Positions 17,600 through 25,508 of a stretch of 64,000 nucleotides of DNA are shown here, one piece after another (positions within the stretch are counted from its first letter, which is position 1; every line of letters begins with the position of its first letter). Below the pieces are notes generated by a model. That model saw only the letters and a list, made by a program, of their open reading frames with translations, was not told the origin of the DNA and ran no database searches. Source of the DNA: Palsa-744 sp036498265 (GTDB taxonomy: Bacteria; Actinomycetota; Thermoleophilia; Solirubrobacterales; Solirubrobacteraceae); the NCBI GenBank assembly GCA_036498265.1, contig DASYFT010000002.1, positions 65,521 to 129,520 of the forward strand. Reading direction: 5' to 3'. A program made the translations under genes and the position numbers.

Positions 17600-18876
17600 C
17601 TGTCGATCCCCCCGAGGATCGGGTCGAGCATCGCGAGCGTCGCGATCATGTCGGCTATGTAGCCGTCCCGCGCCATGTGTGAGAAGGCCTGCAGGTTGAC
17701 GAACGACGGATCGCGCATGTGCACGCGGGCGGGCTTGGAGGAGCCGTCGGATCGCACGAAGCAGCCGAGCTCGCCGCGTGGCGACTCGACCGGGAAGTAG
17801 ATCTCGCCCGGCGGCGCCCGGAAGCCCTCGGTGACGAGCTTGAAGTGGTGGATCAGCGCCTCCATCGACGTCGCCAGCTCGTGCCGGGGCGGCAGCGAGA
17901 CCTTCCGGTCCGCGGTGATGAACCGGCCCTCGGGGAGCCCGTCGAGCGCCTGCGCGACGATCTTCACCGACTCGTACATCTCGCCCATCCGGACGGCATA
18001 GCGGTCGTAGTTGTCACCCACGGTGCCCACCGGGATCTTGAACTCGAAGTCCTCATAGCAGCAGTACGGATCCGCCTTGCGGAGGTCCCACGGGTTGCCG
18101 GCCGCCCGCAGGAGCGGTCCGGTTACCCCCAGCGACAGAAGCGTCCCGGCGTCGAGGACGCCCGTTCCGCGCAGTCTCTGCAGGACGATCTCGTTGCGGT
18201 TCAGGAGGGCCCCGTACTGGTCGAGGCGTCCGGGCATGTCCTCGAGGAAGCCGCGTAGCTTCGCCGCGAAGCCCTGCGGGATGTCCTCGGCCACGCCGCC
18301 CACCTGGATGTAGCGCGTGTGCATTCGTTGGCCCGAGGACATCTCGAAGAGGTCCACGATGCGCTCGCGCTCGCGCAGGCAGTACCAGAACATCGAGATC
18401 GCGCCGAGGTCGAGCGCGCTCGTGGCCAGCCAGAACAGATGCGAGGCGATGCGGTTCAGCTCGAGGTGGATGACGCGCAGGTACTGGGCGCGCTTGGGGA
18501 CGTCGACCTCCAGCAGCGTCTCGACAGCGCCGCAGAACGCGAGCGCGTTGAAGTAGTAGGCGAGGTAGTCCATCCGCTCGATCACCGGGATGACCTTCCA
18601 GTAGGACTTGTCCTCCGCAGTCTTCTCGATTCCCGTGTGGACGTAGCCGATGATCGGCTTTATGTCCCGGACGACCTCGCCCTCGAGGGTGACCAGCAGG
18701 CGCAGCACGCCATGCGTCGCCGGATGGTGCGGGCCGAAGTTGAGCGTCAGCAGCTCCTGCGTGGTCCCGGCGGCGCGGTCGCCGATCTGCTCGTCCAGCG
18801 GGGCCAGGGTGATGCTCTGCTCGCGCCTGCGGTAGTCGGACATCGTCGGGGCGGGGGTCTCGTGCGGCCCGCTCAC
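17596..18876 (-). CDS. nuoD: NADH-quinone oxidoreductase subunit D (49-kDa subunit)
   Basis: Peripheral subunit forming the quinone pocket with NuoB. The conserved FGPHHPATHGVLRL loop, whose histidine contacts quinone, is at about residues 47-60. ELNRIASHLFWLA and the C-terminal ATLAMLDPILGGIDR are also canonical. The 426-residue protein begins with a GTG overlapping the nuoC stop (GTGA). A second in-frame ATG twelve residues on (MSDYRRRE) is an alternative start. Confidence 0.96.
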   Translation of the reverse strand: MSGPHETPAPTMSDYRRREQSITLAPLDEQIGDRAAGTTQELLTLNFGPHHPATHGVLRLLVTLEGEVVRDIKPIIGYVHTGIEKTAEDKSYWKVIPVIERMDYLAYYFNALAFCGAVETLLEVDVPKRAQYLRVIHLELNRIASHLFWLATSALDLGAISMFWYCLRERERIVDLFEMSSGQRMHTRYIQVGGVAEDIPQGFAAKLRGFLEDMPGRLDQYGALLNRNEIVLQRLRGTGVLDAGTLLSLGVTGPLLRAAGNPWDLRKADPYCCYEDFEFKIPVGTVGDNYDRYAVRMGEMYESVKIVAQALDGLPEGRFITADRKVSLPPRHELATSMEALIHHFKLVTEGFRAPPGEIYFPVESPRGELGCFVRSDGSSKPARVHMRDPSFVNLQAFSHMARDGYIADMIATLAMLDPILGGIDR

Positions 18877-19397
18877 CGGCCCGACCCCCGCGTGTCGCCC
18901 TCGTTGAACGTGAACAGGACGCGCTCGCCCCCGACCGGGAAGTCGCGCCGCTGCGGATGGCCCTCGTAGTCCTCGGGCATCAGGATGCGCCGCATGTCCG
19001 GATGGCCGCGGAAGACCACGCCGAACATGTCGTAGACCTCACGCTCCTGGTGATCGGCGGTCGGCCACTCCGGGGTCACGGACGGGACCTCCGGCGCGTC
19101 GCCGGGGACCCGGACCTTGACCGTGATGCGGTCGACCCTGCGCATGTCCAGCAGCTCGTAGACGACGCCGAAGCGAGGCTCGTGCGGGTGGTAGTCGACC
19201 CCGTGCAGGCTCGCCATGAAGGTGTAGCCCTGCCCCCGGAGCGCCCTGAGCACATTGGAGATGCGCTCTGGCTCCACGACGAGCGTGGCGCGCCCGCGGA
19301 AGAACGTGGTCTCGAGTACGGGGCCGCCCGAGGTGACGTCTCCCTCGGCCGCGCGCAACGCCTGGGCGATCAGCTCCAGGCCGGTGGCGTCAGGCAC
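18873..19397 (-). CDS. nuoC: NADH-quinone oxidoreductase subunit C (30-kDa subunit)
   Basis: Peripheral connecting subunit of complex I, encoded separately from NuoD. Signature: ADHQEREVYDMFGVVFRGHP followed by RRILMPEDYEGHPQRRDFP. Start choice: the GTG at 19397 gives an 8-bp overlap with nuoB, in line with the other junctions. A GTG at 19424 would add nine Arg/Ser-rich residues and extend the overlap to 35 bp. Product about 174 aa. Confidence 0.93.
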   Translation of the reverse strand: MPDATGLELIAQALRAAEGDVTSGGPVLETTFFRGRATLVVEPERISNVLRALRGQGYTFMASLHGVDYHPHEPRFGVVYELLDMRRVDRITVKVRVPGDAPEVPSVTPEWPTADHQEREVYDMFGVVFRGHPDMRRILMPEDYEGHPQRRDFPVGGERVLFTFNEGDTRGSGR

Positions 19398-20112
19398 CGG
19401 CCGTGTCCGCGATCGACTCGCCACCCGCCACGTTCACCGCCGCCGGACGGCCGTGCTGCTCCAGCACCTCCTCGGTGCCACGCGCGCCATAGCGGTCGCG
19501 CCAGCCCATGTCGGGGTCCTCCTGGACCATGCGGCGAAGCTTGAGGATGCCGTGCATCAGCGCCTCGGGGCGGGGCGGGCAACCCGGCACGTGCACGTCG
19601 ATGGGCATGAACTTGTCCGCCGGCACCAGCGCGTAGTTGTTGAACACACCCATCGAGCTGCAGCAGGCGCCCATCGAGATCGCCCACTTCGGCTCGAGCA
19701 TCTGGTCGTACAGCCTGCGGATGATCGGCGCCATCTTGATCGACACCCGGCCCGAGAGGATGATCAGGTCGGCCTGCCTGGGCGACGCGCGAAAGGCCTC
19801 GTATCCGAAGCGGGCGATGTCCACCCGCGAGGCGACCGACGTGATCATCTCGATCGCGCAGCACGCCAGGCCGAAGGTCGCCGGGAAGAAGGAGTTCGAG
19901 CGGGCCCACGCGGCGGCTTTCTCGAGCGTCGTCGTCATGACGCGTTCTTCCACGTGACGCTCCAGGTCCGTGCCGTGCGGGTGGGCGGGCGGCGTGTTGC
20001 CCTCGAGCTCGGCACCCTGCAGGAGCTGGCTCGAGTTCAGATCCCGAACCCGGAGCGCGGCGGGATCGACCTTCACACCGAGCTCGGCGGCGAGCGGCCC
20101 CGAGCGCTTCAC
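19390..20112 (-). CDS. nuoB: NADH-quinone oxidoreductase subunit B (N2 cluster)
   Basis: Carries the terminal cluster N2 that reduces quinone. Ligands are in the tandem-cysteine motif FGLACCAIEM, in SMGACCSSMG and in HVPGCPPRPEAL. The conserved ERHVEERV segment precedes the usual ATG-encoded MTTTLEKA, so translation must begin upstream of that ATG. The GTG at 20112 gives a GTGA overlap with the nuoA stop and a 240-residue product. The roughly 60 N-terminal residues are longer than in E. coli and only their end is conserved. Confidence 0.92.
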   Translation of the reverse strand: MKRSGPLAAELGVKVDPAALRVRDLNSSQLLQGAELEGNTPPAHPHGTDLERHVEERVMTTTLEKAAAWARSNSFFPATFGLACCAIEMITSVASRVDIARFGYEAFRASPRQADLIILSGRVSIKMAPIIRRLYDQMLEPKWAISMGACCSSMGVFNNYALVPADKFMPIDVHVPGCPPRPEALMHGILKLRRMVQEDPDMGWRDRYGARGTEEVLEQHGRPAAVNVAGGESIADTAGA

Positions 20113-20465
20113 CTCCACTCCAACGCTCCCCTCCGCCAGACGTAGACGAAGGCCACGAAGAGCAACGCGATGAAGACGATCGTCTCCGCGAGCGCGAAGC
20201 TCCCGTACGCCCTCAGCTCGATCGCGATCGGGTAGAGAAAGATCACCTCGATGTCGAACAGGATGAAGAGCATGGCGATCAGGTAGAAGCTGATGCCGAA
20301 GCGCATTCCCCGCTTGATCTCCGACGGCAGTCCGCACTCGTAGGGGTCCTGCTTGTGGGGCGTCGAGCGGCGCGGGCCGAGGAAGCTGTTGAGCACTGCG
20401 AAGGCGCCTCCCACGGCCCCGCCGAGAACGAGGAAGACGATCGCGGGGAGGTAGCTGCGCAGCAC
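20109..20465 (-). CDS. nuoA: NADH-quinone oxidoreductase subunit A, first gene of the nuo operon
   Basis: Three-helix membrane subunit of complex I (118 aa). The conserved loop KQDPYECGLPS, with the cysteine near the quinone site, and FDIEVIFLYPIA are present. It is the promoter-proximal gene of a 14-gene operon. The GTG at 20465 lies 8 nt after a TATAAC hexamer, so the message is probably leaderless. Confidence 0.96.
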   Translation of the reverse strand: MLRSYLPAIVFLVLGGAVGGAFAVLNSFLGPRRSTPHKQDPYECGLPSEIKRGMRFGISFYLIAMLFILFDIEVIFLYPIAIELRAYGSFALAETIVFIALLFVAFVYVWRRGALEWR

Positions 20466-20473
20466 GAAGCGCT

Positions 20474-20479
20474 GTTATA
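20474..20479 (-). promoter_or_regulatory. Predicted -10 of the nuo operon
   Basis: Read on the minus strand, TATAAC is followed by 8 nt and the nuoA GTG. It lies in the only sizeable non-coding gap around nuo, shared with the divergent gene starting near 20497. TATA-containing bases here could also serve the opposite strand (TATATC at 20476-20481). The -35 is not obvious, although TTGCCA-like sequences occur upstream. Confidence 0.55.
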
Positions 20480-20496
20480 TCACTGCTTGTGGCAAA

Positions 20497-21000
20497 GTGT
20501 TACATAGTGGCAATCGGCTCGAAATCGGCCTGATGACGGCGGCGGTCGTGGCCGGCGCGATCGCCGTCGCCGCCCTGAACGCGGCGCCGGGTCTGCTCGG
20601 CGGATGGCTCTGGAATCACGGCGATACGAGCGGGGGCCGGCTAACGAGCGCCTTCTGGGTGATGCTGCGCGTGGGGCAGGGCGCTGCGCTCACGCTTGCC
20701 GTGGCGGTCGGCTCGCTTGCGGCCGCCGGCAAGGACCCCAGCAACCAGCTGTTCTACCTGTACGCCCTGCTGCCCCTCGCCGTCGCTTTCGTCGCCGAGC
20801 AGCTGCGTGTGGTCTCGGCGGAGACGATCCTCGAGCAGCACGGACTCGCCGGAGCGCAGGCGGTCGGCGCGCTCCCCGAGGCGGAGCAGCACGCGCTCGT
20901 GGCGGCGATCGTCCGGCGCGAGGTCGGCGTGATGGCCGTATCCGCCGTGGTCGTGGTGTTCCTGGCGCTGCGCGCGGCCGGCACGGCCCACGGCTTCTGA
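20497..21000 (+). CDS. Small integral membrane protein of unknown function
   Basis: I do not recognise the family. The product (167 aa from the GTG at 20497, 155 aa from the ATG at 20533) has four hydrophobic stretches, near both ends and in the middle, and a short soluble loop rich in Glu/Gln/Ala before the last helix. It is transcribed divergently from nuoA and precedes a lipid-anchored cytochrome c, which hints at a respiratory-membrane role; that is only context. The start is uncertain because no clear ribosome-binding site precedes either candidate. Confidence 0.65.
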   Translation: MLHSGNRLEIGLMTAAVVAGAIAVAALNAAPGLLGGWLWNHGDTSGGRLTSAFWVMLRVGQGAALTLAVAVGSLAAAGKDPSNQLFYLYALLPLAVAFVAEQLRVVSAETILEQHGLAGAQAVGALPEAEQHALVAAIVRREVGVMAVSAVVVVFLALRAAGTAHGF

Positions 21001-21093
21001 GCGCCCCCGAACCGGTGCGTCGCGGCCGTCGCCTGCCGCTCCCAGGCGGCGCTGGAGCGATGGGGCGCGGCTCATCGGTTCGGAGGCGGCCTA

Positions 21094-21099
21094 TATATT
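21094..21099 (+). promoter_or_regulatory. Leaderless -10 element of the cytochrome c gene
   Basis: TATATT followed by 8 nt and the ATG at 21108. It is one of the few A/T-rich patches in the area and lies in the 107-bp gap after the membrane-protein gene. Confidence 0.6.
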
Positions 21100-21107
21100 C
21101 CCCGCGC

Positions 21108-21515
21108 ATGAGGGTCGCCGCCACGGCCATGGTCCTGCTCGTCTGCGCCGTCCTGCTGGGGGCGTGCGGGTCGCAGGGGATCAAAGTCGCCAAGACCAGC
21201 CCCTATCACCACGGCGCCGTTCTCTTCCGCGACCACTGCTCCGGATGCCACACGCTGTCCGTCGTCGGCGCGCAGGGCTCGGCGACCAGCGTCGCCAACC
21301 GTGTCAAGACGAACGGCCCCGACTTCAACATCCGCAAGGAGAACGTCGAACAGGCGCTCTACGCGATCCGCAACGGCGGCTTCTCCGGCGCGATCATGCC
21401 CCAGAACATCGTCGTCGGACCGGACGCCCAGGCGGTCGCGTCCTTCCTCGCGCACTACTCCGGGGTCCAGGCGCAGAAGGTCCCGTCCACGAACATCACG
21501 CTGTCGACGAAATAG
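21108..21515 (+). CDS. Lipid-anchored monohaem c-type cytochrome
   Basis: Small (135 aa) electron-transfer protein on the outer face of the membrane. The N-terminus is a lipoprotein signal with lipobox LGAC, giving a lipidated Cys20. One haem site, CSGCH, follows at about 44-48. A methionine in GAIMPQ is the likely second axial ligand, and the C-terminal helix (AQAVASFLAHY) is typical of class I cytochromes. The start is supported by the -10 hexamer just upstream. Partner unknown; possibly a donor to an oxidase encoded elsewhere. Confidence 0.88.
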   Translation: MRVAATAMVLLVCAVLLGACGSQGIKVAKTSPYHHGAVLFRDHCSGCHTLSVVGAQGSATSVANRVKTNGPDFNIRKENVEQALYAIRNGGFSGAIMPQNIVVGPDAQAVASFLAHYSGVQAQKVPSTNITLSTK

Positions 21516-21539
21516 AACCGCCCCTCGGCCCGGTTAGGC

Positions 21540-22796
21540 GTGCTCGACCTCAGGCGCATTCGCGAGGAACCGGAGACAGTCCGTGCGGCTCTCGCACGGC
21601 GCGGCGACGGCTACGCCGAGGCTATAGATCGCGTCATCGAGCTCGACCAGCGGCGCCGTAGCCTGCTCCCGGAGCTGGAGGGGCTGCGTGCCGAGCAGAA
21701 CGAGGCGAACGCCCGCATCCGATCGGCCGGCGAGCCGGCGGAGCGCGAGCGCCAGATCGAGGCGATGCGCTCGGTGGCCGCGCGGGCGAAGCAGCTCGAG
21801 CAGGAGCTCGCCGGCGTCGAGCTGAGCCTGCGCGAAGCGCTCGCGCCGCTTCCTAACCTGCCCGATCCGACCGCCGCGGCGGGTCCGGAGGACGAGCTGG
21901 TGCGCCAGGTCGGCACCCCGCCGGAGCTGGACTTCGCGCCCCTCGACCATCTCGAGCTTGCGGGCGAGATGATCGACATGGATCGGGCGGCCAAGGTCTC
22001 GGGCTCGCGGTTCGCCTACCTGAAAGGCGATCTGGTGATGCTCGAGCTGGCGCTCGTCCGCTGGACGCTCGAGAAGCTGCGAGGCCGTGGGTTCGAACCG
22101 GTCATACCGCCCGTGCTCGTGCGCGAGCGGGCTCTCTACGGCACCGGCTTCCTGCCGGACACCGAGCAGCAGATCTACAGGCTGCCCGAGGACGAGCTCT
22201 TCCTCGCAGGCACGTCCGAGGTGGCACTCGCGTCCCTTCACGACGGCGAGATCATCGACAGCGAGCGGTTGCCGCTGCGCTACGCCGGGTTCTCTCCATG
22301 CTTCCGGCGCGAGGCCGGGGCCGCGGGCAAGGACACGCGCGGCATCTTCCGGGTGCACCAGTTCGACAAGGTCGAGATGTTCAGCTTCGTCGCGCCCGAG
22401 GACTCGGCCGACGAGCACGAGCGGATCCTCGCCATCGAGGAGGAGATCCTGACGGAGCTCGGGCTGCCCTACCGCGTGATGAACATCGCCGTCGCCGAGC
22501 TGGGCAACTCGGCGGCCAAGAAGTACGACTGCGAGGTCTGGCTCCCGAGCCAGGGGCGCTATCGCGAGCTGACCTCCTGCTCGAACACGACCGACTACCA
22601 GGCCCGCCGGCTCGACATCCGAATGCGCCGCGACAGACGTACGCAGACGCCGCACACGCTGAACGGCACCGCGGTCGCCGTCGGACGCACCATCGTGGCG
22701 CTCCTCGAGAACGGCCAGCGCGCGGACCGCAGCGTCGAGCTGCCGGAGGTGCTGGTGCCCTACGGCGCGCCGCCGCGGCTCGTTGCGGTGAGCTGA
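21540..22796 (+). CDS. serS: Seryl-tRNA synthetase
   Basis: Class II aminoacyl-tRNA synthetase that charges tRNA-Ser. The N-terminal coiled-coil arm is visible at about residues 30-105, with alternating Leu/Glu/Arg. Motif 2 (FRREAG, RGIFRVHQF) and motif 3 (GTAVAVGRTIVALLENGQ) are intact. The 418-residue length is normal, and the GTG at 21540 yields the canonical N-terminus MLDLRRIREEP. Only 24 bp separate it from the cytochrome gene, so there is no room for a T-box leader. Confidence 0.96.
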   Translation: MLDLRRIREEPETVRAALARRGDGYAEAIDRVIELDQRRRSLLPELEGLRAEQNEANARIRSAGEPAERERQIEAMRSVAARAKQLEQELAGVELSLREALAPLPNLPDPTAAAGPEDELVRQVGTPPELDFAPLDHLELAGEMIDMDRAAKVSGSRFAYLKGDLVMLELALVRWTLEKLRGRGFEPVIPPVLVRERALYGTGFLPDTEQQIYRLPEDELFLAGTSEVALASLHDGEIIDSERLPLRYAGFSPCFRREAGAAGKDTRGIFRVHQFDKVEMFSFVAPEDSADEHERILAIEEEILTELGLPYRVMNIAVAELGNSAAKKYDCEVWLPSQGRYRELTSCSNTTDYQARRLDIRMRRDRRTQTPHTLNGTAVAVGRTIVALLENGQRADRSVELPEVLVPYGAPPRLVAVS

Positions 22797-22848
22797 GCCA
22801 CGCGACAGGGGCCGCGGCCCGCGGCCCGAGCGACGGCGGGCTCGCCAT

Positions 22849-22854
22849 TAGTCT
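22849..22854 (+). promoter_or_regulatory. Leaderless -10 element of the KdpD kinase gene
   Basis: TAGTCT followed by 7 nt and a GTG at 22862. The ATG at 22856, two codons earlier, would sit only 1 nt after the hexamer, so the GTG is the better start. Confidence 0.5.
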
Positions 22855-22861
22855 GATGGAA

Positions 22862-24448
22862 GTGTCGTCGCCATTCGGGTTTCTGGCGTCCGAGCCGCCG
22901 CCCCGCCGGGTCGGCGCGCTCGCGTCGCTTGCCGGGGTGGCGCTCTGCACGCTGATCGTCTACCCGCTCAAGCACGTGGCCCCTGTCGTGTCGCTGAGCG
23001 TCGTCTACCTCCCGGCCGTCCTCCTGGTGTCGATCACATGGGGCGCGTGGTTCGGGATCGGGACATCGGTGATCAGCGCCCTTGCTTTCAACTTCTTCCA
23101 CCTGCCCCCGGTGGGCCGGCTCGCCATCAGGGATTCGAGCGACTGGGTCGCACTCGCCGCGTTCGTCGTGGTGTCGGTCATCGCCAGCTCGGTTGCCGAG
23201 GTGACACGCGCGCGAACCCGCGACGCGCAGGAGCGCAGGCTCGAGGCGGATCTGGCGGCGGAGATGGCAAGGCTGCTGCTGCGAGGCCAGAGCCTCGCCG
23301 AGGGCCTGCCGACTGCCGCCGCGCGCCTGGCCCATGCTCTGGGGCTCAACTCGGCGGCGATCGAGATGGAGACGGTCGAGCCGGATGAGCGCACGGTCGT
23401 GTTCCCGCTGCGCGAGGGAACCAGACGGCTCGGGACGCTGGTGGTCGGCGCCGATACCCCCGAGGCCAGCCTGCGTCGCCTGCAGGAGCGGATCGTGCCG
23501 GCGCTCGAGTCCCTTCTGAGCGCGGCACTCGAGCGCGAGATGCTGCTGGGCGGCGCGGTCGAGACGGCGTCGCTGCGCAGGGCGGACACCGTCAAGACGA
23601 CCCTGCTGCGCGCGGTCTCCCACGATCTGCGCTCGCCGTTGACGGCCATCTCGGCCGCGGGCGAGGCGGTCGGCTCGCCGTCGCTCTCGCCCGAGGAGCG
23701 AGAGGAGCTCGCCGCCGTGATCCAGGAGGAGGCGAGGCGGCTCTCACGCCTGGTCGACAACCTGCTGGATCTGTCGCGGCTCGAAGCCGGCGCGGCGCCC
23801 CCTCGCCGCGAATGGGCATCGGTCGAGGAGATGATCCGCGCAGCGCTGGAGGAGCTGGCGGTCGCCGACGGGGAGTTCAGCCTTGCCATCGACCCGGAGC
23901 TGCCCGCGGTGAGCGTCGACCCCGTGCAGATGGAGCGCGCGTTCGTGAACGTCCTGGAGAACGCCCGCCGTCACTCGGGTGGATACCGGGTGTCCGTCCG
24001 CGCGCGTGCCGTGCGAAGCCTCGCGCGAAACCAGCTCAGGGCGCCCGCCGCCGGCGAGGAGGCTGACGTCGCCCGACGCGGCGGAGATCGAGTCGTGGTG
24101 CGCGTCGTGGACCGAGGCCCCGGCATTCCCCCCGCCCAGCTCGAGCGGGTCTTCGAACCCTTCTACCGAGCCGGCGCCGCCGGCGGCGAGCACCGCGGCT
24201 CCGGTCTGGGTCTGGCCATCGCCCGCGGGTTCACGGAGGCGAATGCGGGCTCGCTGCACGTGGAGTCGCTTCCCGGCCAGGGAGCGACGTTCGTCTTCGA
24301 GCTGCCGCTCCGCGAGCCGGCACCCGAGCACGTCGGGTCGGCCCGGCCCGGCGCACCGACCCCGGCGGCCGGCGCCGAGCCGGCCGCTCCCAGAACGGCG
24401 GCTGCCGAAGCGGCTTCGAAGACCGCTCGAGGAACGAGTGCCGGGTGA
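22862..24448 (+). CDS. kdpD: KdpD-type sensor kinase, membrane and catalytic half only
   Basis: Membrane histidine kinase expected to phosphorylate the adjacent KdpE. It matches only the C-terminal half of classical KdpD: four closely spaced helices of the DUF4118 type (about residues 15-115), a GAF-like linker, a HisKA domain with SHDLRSPL (phospho-acceptor near His254) and an ATPase domain with ENARRH, DRGPGIPP and GSGLGLAIA. The N-terminal KdpD ATP-binding and Usp domains are missing here and are encoded separately at 30022 and 32988. An unusual charged insert (about 385-410) lies between the N-box and G1 box. Start GTG 22862 or ATG 22856. The stop overlaps kdpE (GTGA). Confidence 0.9.
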   Translation: MSSPFGFLASEPPPRRVGALASLAGVALCTLIVYPLKHVAPVVSLSVVYLPAVLLVSITWGAWFGIGTSVISALAFNFFHLPPVGRLAIRDSSDWVALAAFVVVSVIASSVAEVTRARTRDAQERRLEADLAAEMARLLLRGQSLAEGLPTAAARLAHALGLNSAAIEMETVEPDERTVVFPLREGTRRLGTLVVGADTPEASLRRLQERIVPALESLLSAALEREMLLGGAVETASLRRADTVKTTLLRAVSHDLRSPLTAISAAGEAVGSPSLSPEEREELAAVIQEEARRLSRLVDNLLDLSRLEAGAAPPRREWASVEEMIRAALEELAVADGEFSLAIDPELPAVSVDPVQMERAFVNVLENARRHSGGYRVSVRARAVRSLARNQLRAPAAGEEADVARRGGDRVVVRVVDRGPGIPPAQLERVFEPFYRAGAAGGEHRGSGLGLAIARGFTEANAGSLHVESLPGQGATFVFELPLREPAPEHVGSARPGAPTPAAGAEPAAPRTAAAEAASKTARGTSAG

Positions 24449-25149
24449 CCGCGCCGCCGGAGGGGACTGCCCGGCCGCCCCGGGTGCTCGTGGTCGACGA
24501 CGAGCCGCAGATCGTGCGCGCACTGAAAGTGGTGCTCCGCGAGGCGGGCTTCGAGGCGATCGGTGCCGAGACGGCCGCGCAGGCCCTCGACCTCGCGGCG
24601 GTGCACCCGCCTGACGCGGCGATCGTCGACCTGGTCCTGCCCGACGGCGACGGCGTGGACCTGACGCACACGCTGCGCGAATGGAGCGAGATGCCGGTCC
24701 TCGTGCTGTCGGCCGTCGGTGAGGAGGACCAGAAGGTCAGGGCGCTCGAGGCCGGGGCGGACGACTACATAACGAAGCCGTTCGGCGCGCGAGAGCTGGT
24801 GGCGCGGCTGCAGGCCGCACTGCGTCGGACGGCCCCCACGGACGACGAGGCCAAGATCACAGCCGAGGGGCTCGAGATAGACCTCGTGGCACACGTCATC
24901 CGCCGCGACGGAGACCCGGTGCACCTGACGCCGATCGAGTTCGAGCTGCTGAGGGCGCTCGCACGCAACCGCGGTCGGCTGATGACGCACCGGGCGCTGC
25001 TGGCGGAGGTCTGGGGGCCGCAGTACGTCGAGGACGTCCAGACGCTGCGCACTCACATCGCGCGGCTGCGGGCGAAGATCGAGCCCGACGGCCGGGCGCC
25101 GCGCTACATCGTCACCGATCCCGGAGTCGGATACCGCTTTCAGCTCTGA
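24445..25149 (+). CDS. kdpE: KdpE-type response regulator, OmpR family
   Basis: DNA-binding response regulator for the pump operon downstream. The receiver domain holds the acidic pair DD (residues 18-19), phospho-acceptor Asp62 in AIVDLVLPDGDG and lysine in YITKPFG. The winged-helix domain follows from about residue 135, with HLTPIEFELLRALARN and VGYRFQL. The 234-residue length is typical. Translationally coupled to the kinase by a GTGA overlap. A direct-repeat candidate operator lies 90 bp downstream in front of the kdp pump genes. Confidence 0.93.
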   Translation: MTAPPEGTARPPRVLVVDDEPQIVRALKVVLREAGFEAIGAETAAQALDLAAVHPPDAAIVDLVLPDGDGVDLTHTLREWSEMPVLVLSAVGEEDQKVRALEAGADDYITKPFGARELVARLQAALRRTAPTDDEAKITAEGLEIDLVAHVIRRDGDPVHLTPIEFELLRALARNRGRLMTHRALLAEVWGPQYVEDVQTLRTHIARLRAKIEPDGRAPRYIVTDPGVGYRFQL

Positions 25150-25237
25150 GGCAACTGATGGGTCGCGCCCGGTGGCGGCGGCATGTACTCGCCGCACGTC
25201 CACTCGGCCCGTGGGGCGCGGCCGCGGCGCGTCATGA

Positions 25238-25271
25238 AATCGTAATGCGGCACGGGCGAATCGTGATGCGG
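25238..25271 (+). promoter_or_regulatory. Direct repeats upstream of the kdp pump genes, candidate KdpE operator
   Basis: AATCGTAATGCGG (25238-25250) and AATCGTGATGCGG (25259-25271) match in 12 of 13 bases and start exactly 21 bp apart, two helical turns. OmpR-family regulators bind direct repeats on one helix face. The second copy covers the expected -35 position of the promoter at 25290, as in activator-dependent promoters. This is the only sizeable gap (153 bp) between kdpE and the pump genes. Confidence 0.45.
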
Positions 25272-25289
25272 GTGTAACGCACGGCGTTG

Positions 25290-25295
25290 CATATT
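25290..25295 (+). promoter_or_regulatory. Predicted -10 of the kdp pump operon
   Basis: CATATT followed by 7 nt and the ATG at 25303. It is the most A/T-rich spot in the gap, and its distance to the ATG equals that of other leaderless promoters here. No match to TTGACA is seen upstream, consistent with activation by KdpE. Confidence 0.5.
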
Positions 25296-25302
25296 GGTTG
25301 AC

Positions 25303-25383
25303 ATGGACGTCGTCGCCGTGGTAATTGCAGTCGCCGCCTTCGCCATCCTGCTGGCGCTCATCGAGGGAATCGACCGGGTGTGA
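25303..25383 (+). CDS. 26-residue single-helix membrane micropeptide ahead of kdpF
   Basis: A 26-codon frame encoding one hydrophobic helix (about residues 3-20) that ends in the polar segment EGIDRV. It is not KdpF, which follows 35 bp later. Small membrane peptides with a helix and a charged end also occur ahead of kdpF in some proteobacteria; relating this one to them is my inference. The start codon sits 7 nt after the predicted -10, so it would be the first codon of a leaderless kdp message. It may be a pump accessory subunit or a leader peptide that delivers ribosomes to kdpF. Confidence 0.55.
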   Translation: MDVVAVVIAVAAFAILLALIEGIDRV

Positions 25384-25418
25384 GCCCTCACCTTCCCGCC
25401 GGCTTCTTCATAGCGCAC

Positions 25419-25508
25419 ATGAGCGGCGCCGATTTCTTCGGCCTTGTCGTCTCGGTGGTGCTCATCGCCTACCTCTTCTACGCGCTGATCCGCGGCGAGA
25501 AGCTGTGA
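25419..25508 (+). CDS. kdpF: KdpF, small stabilising subunit of the K+ pump
   Basis: A 29-residue single-helix peptide matching the KdpF pattern of one membrane helix followed by YALIRGEKL. In E. coli, KdpF stabilises the KdpFABC complex and behaves like a lipid in it. The stop TGA overlaps the kdpA GTG (GTGA), the position expected for kdpF. Confidence 0.85.
   Translation: MSGADFFGLVVSVVLIAYLFYALIRGEKL

Noticed and set aside
21516..21539. T-box leader of serS
   Set aside because: Only 24 bp separate the cytochrome stop from the serS start, too short for any T-box.
25150..25302. c-di-AMP (ydaO-type) or other riboswitch ahead of the kdp genes
   Set aside because: The 153-bp gap lacks a recognisable conserved core, and the predicted transcript starts at the ATG of the micropeptide, leaving no leader.
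25303..25383. The 26-codon frame as kdpF itself
   Set aside because: The frame at 25419 has the KdpF-type ending YALIRGEKL and the GTGA overlap with kdpA; the first frame lacks both.
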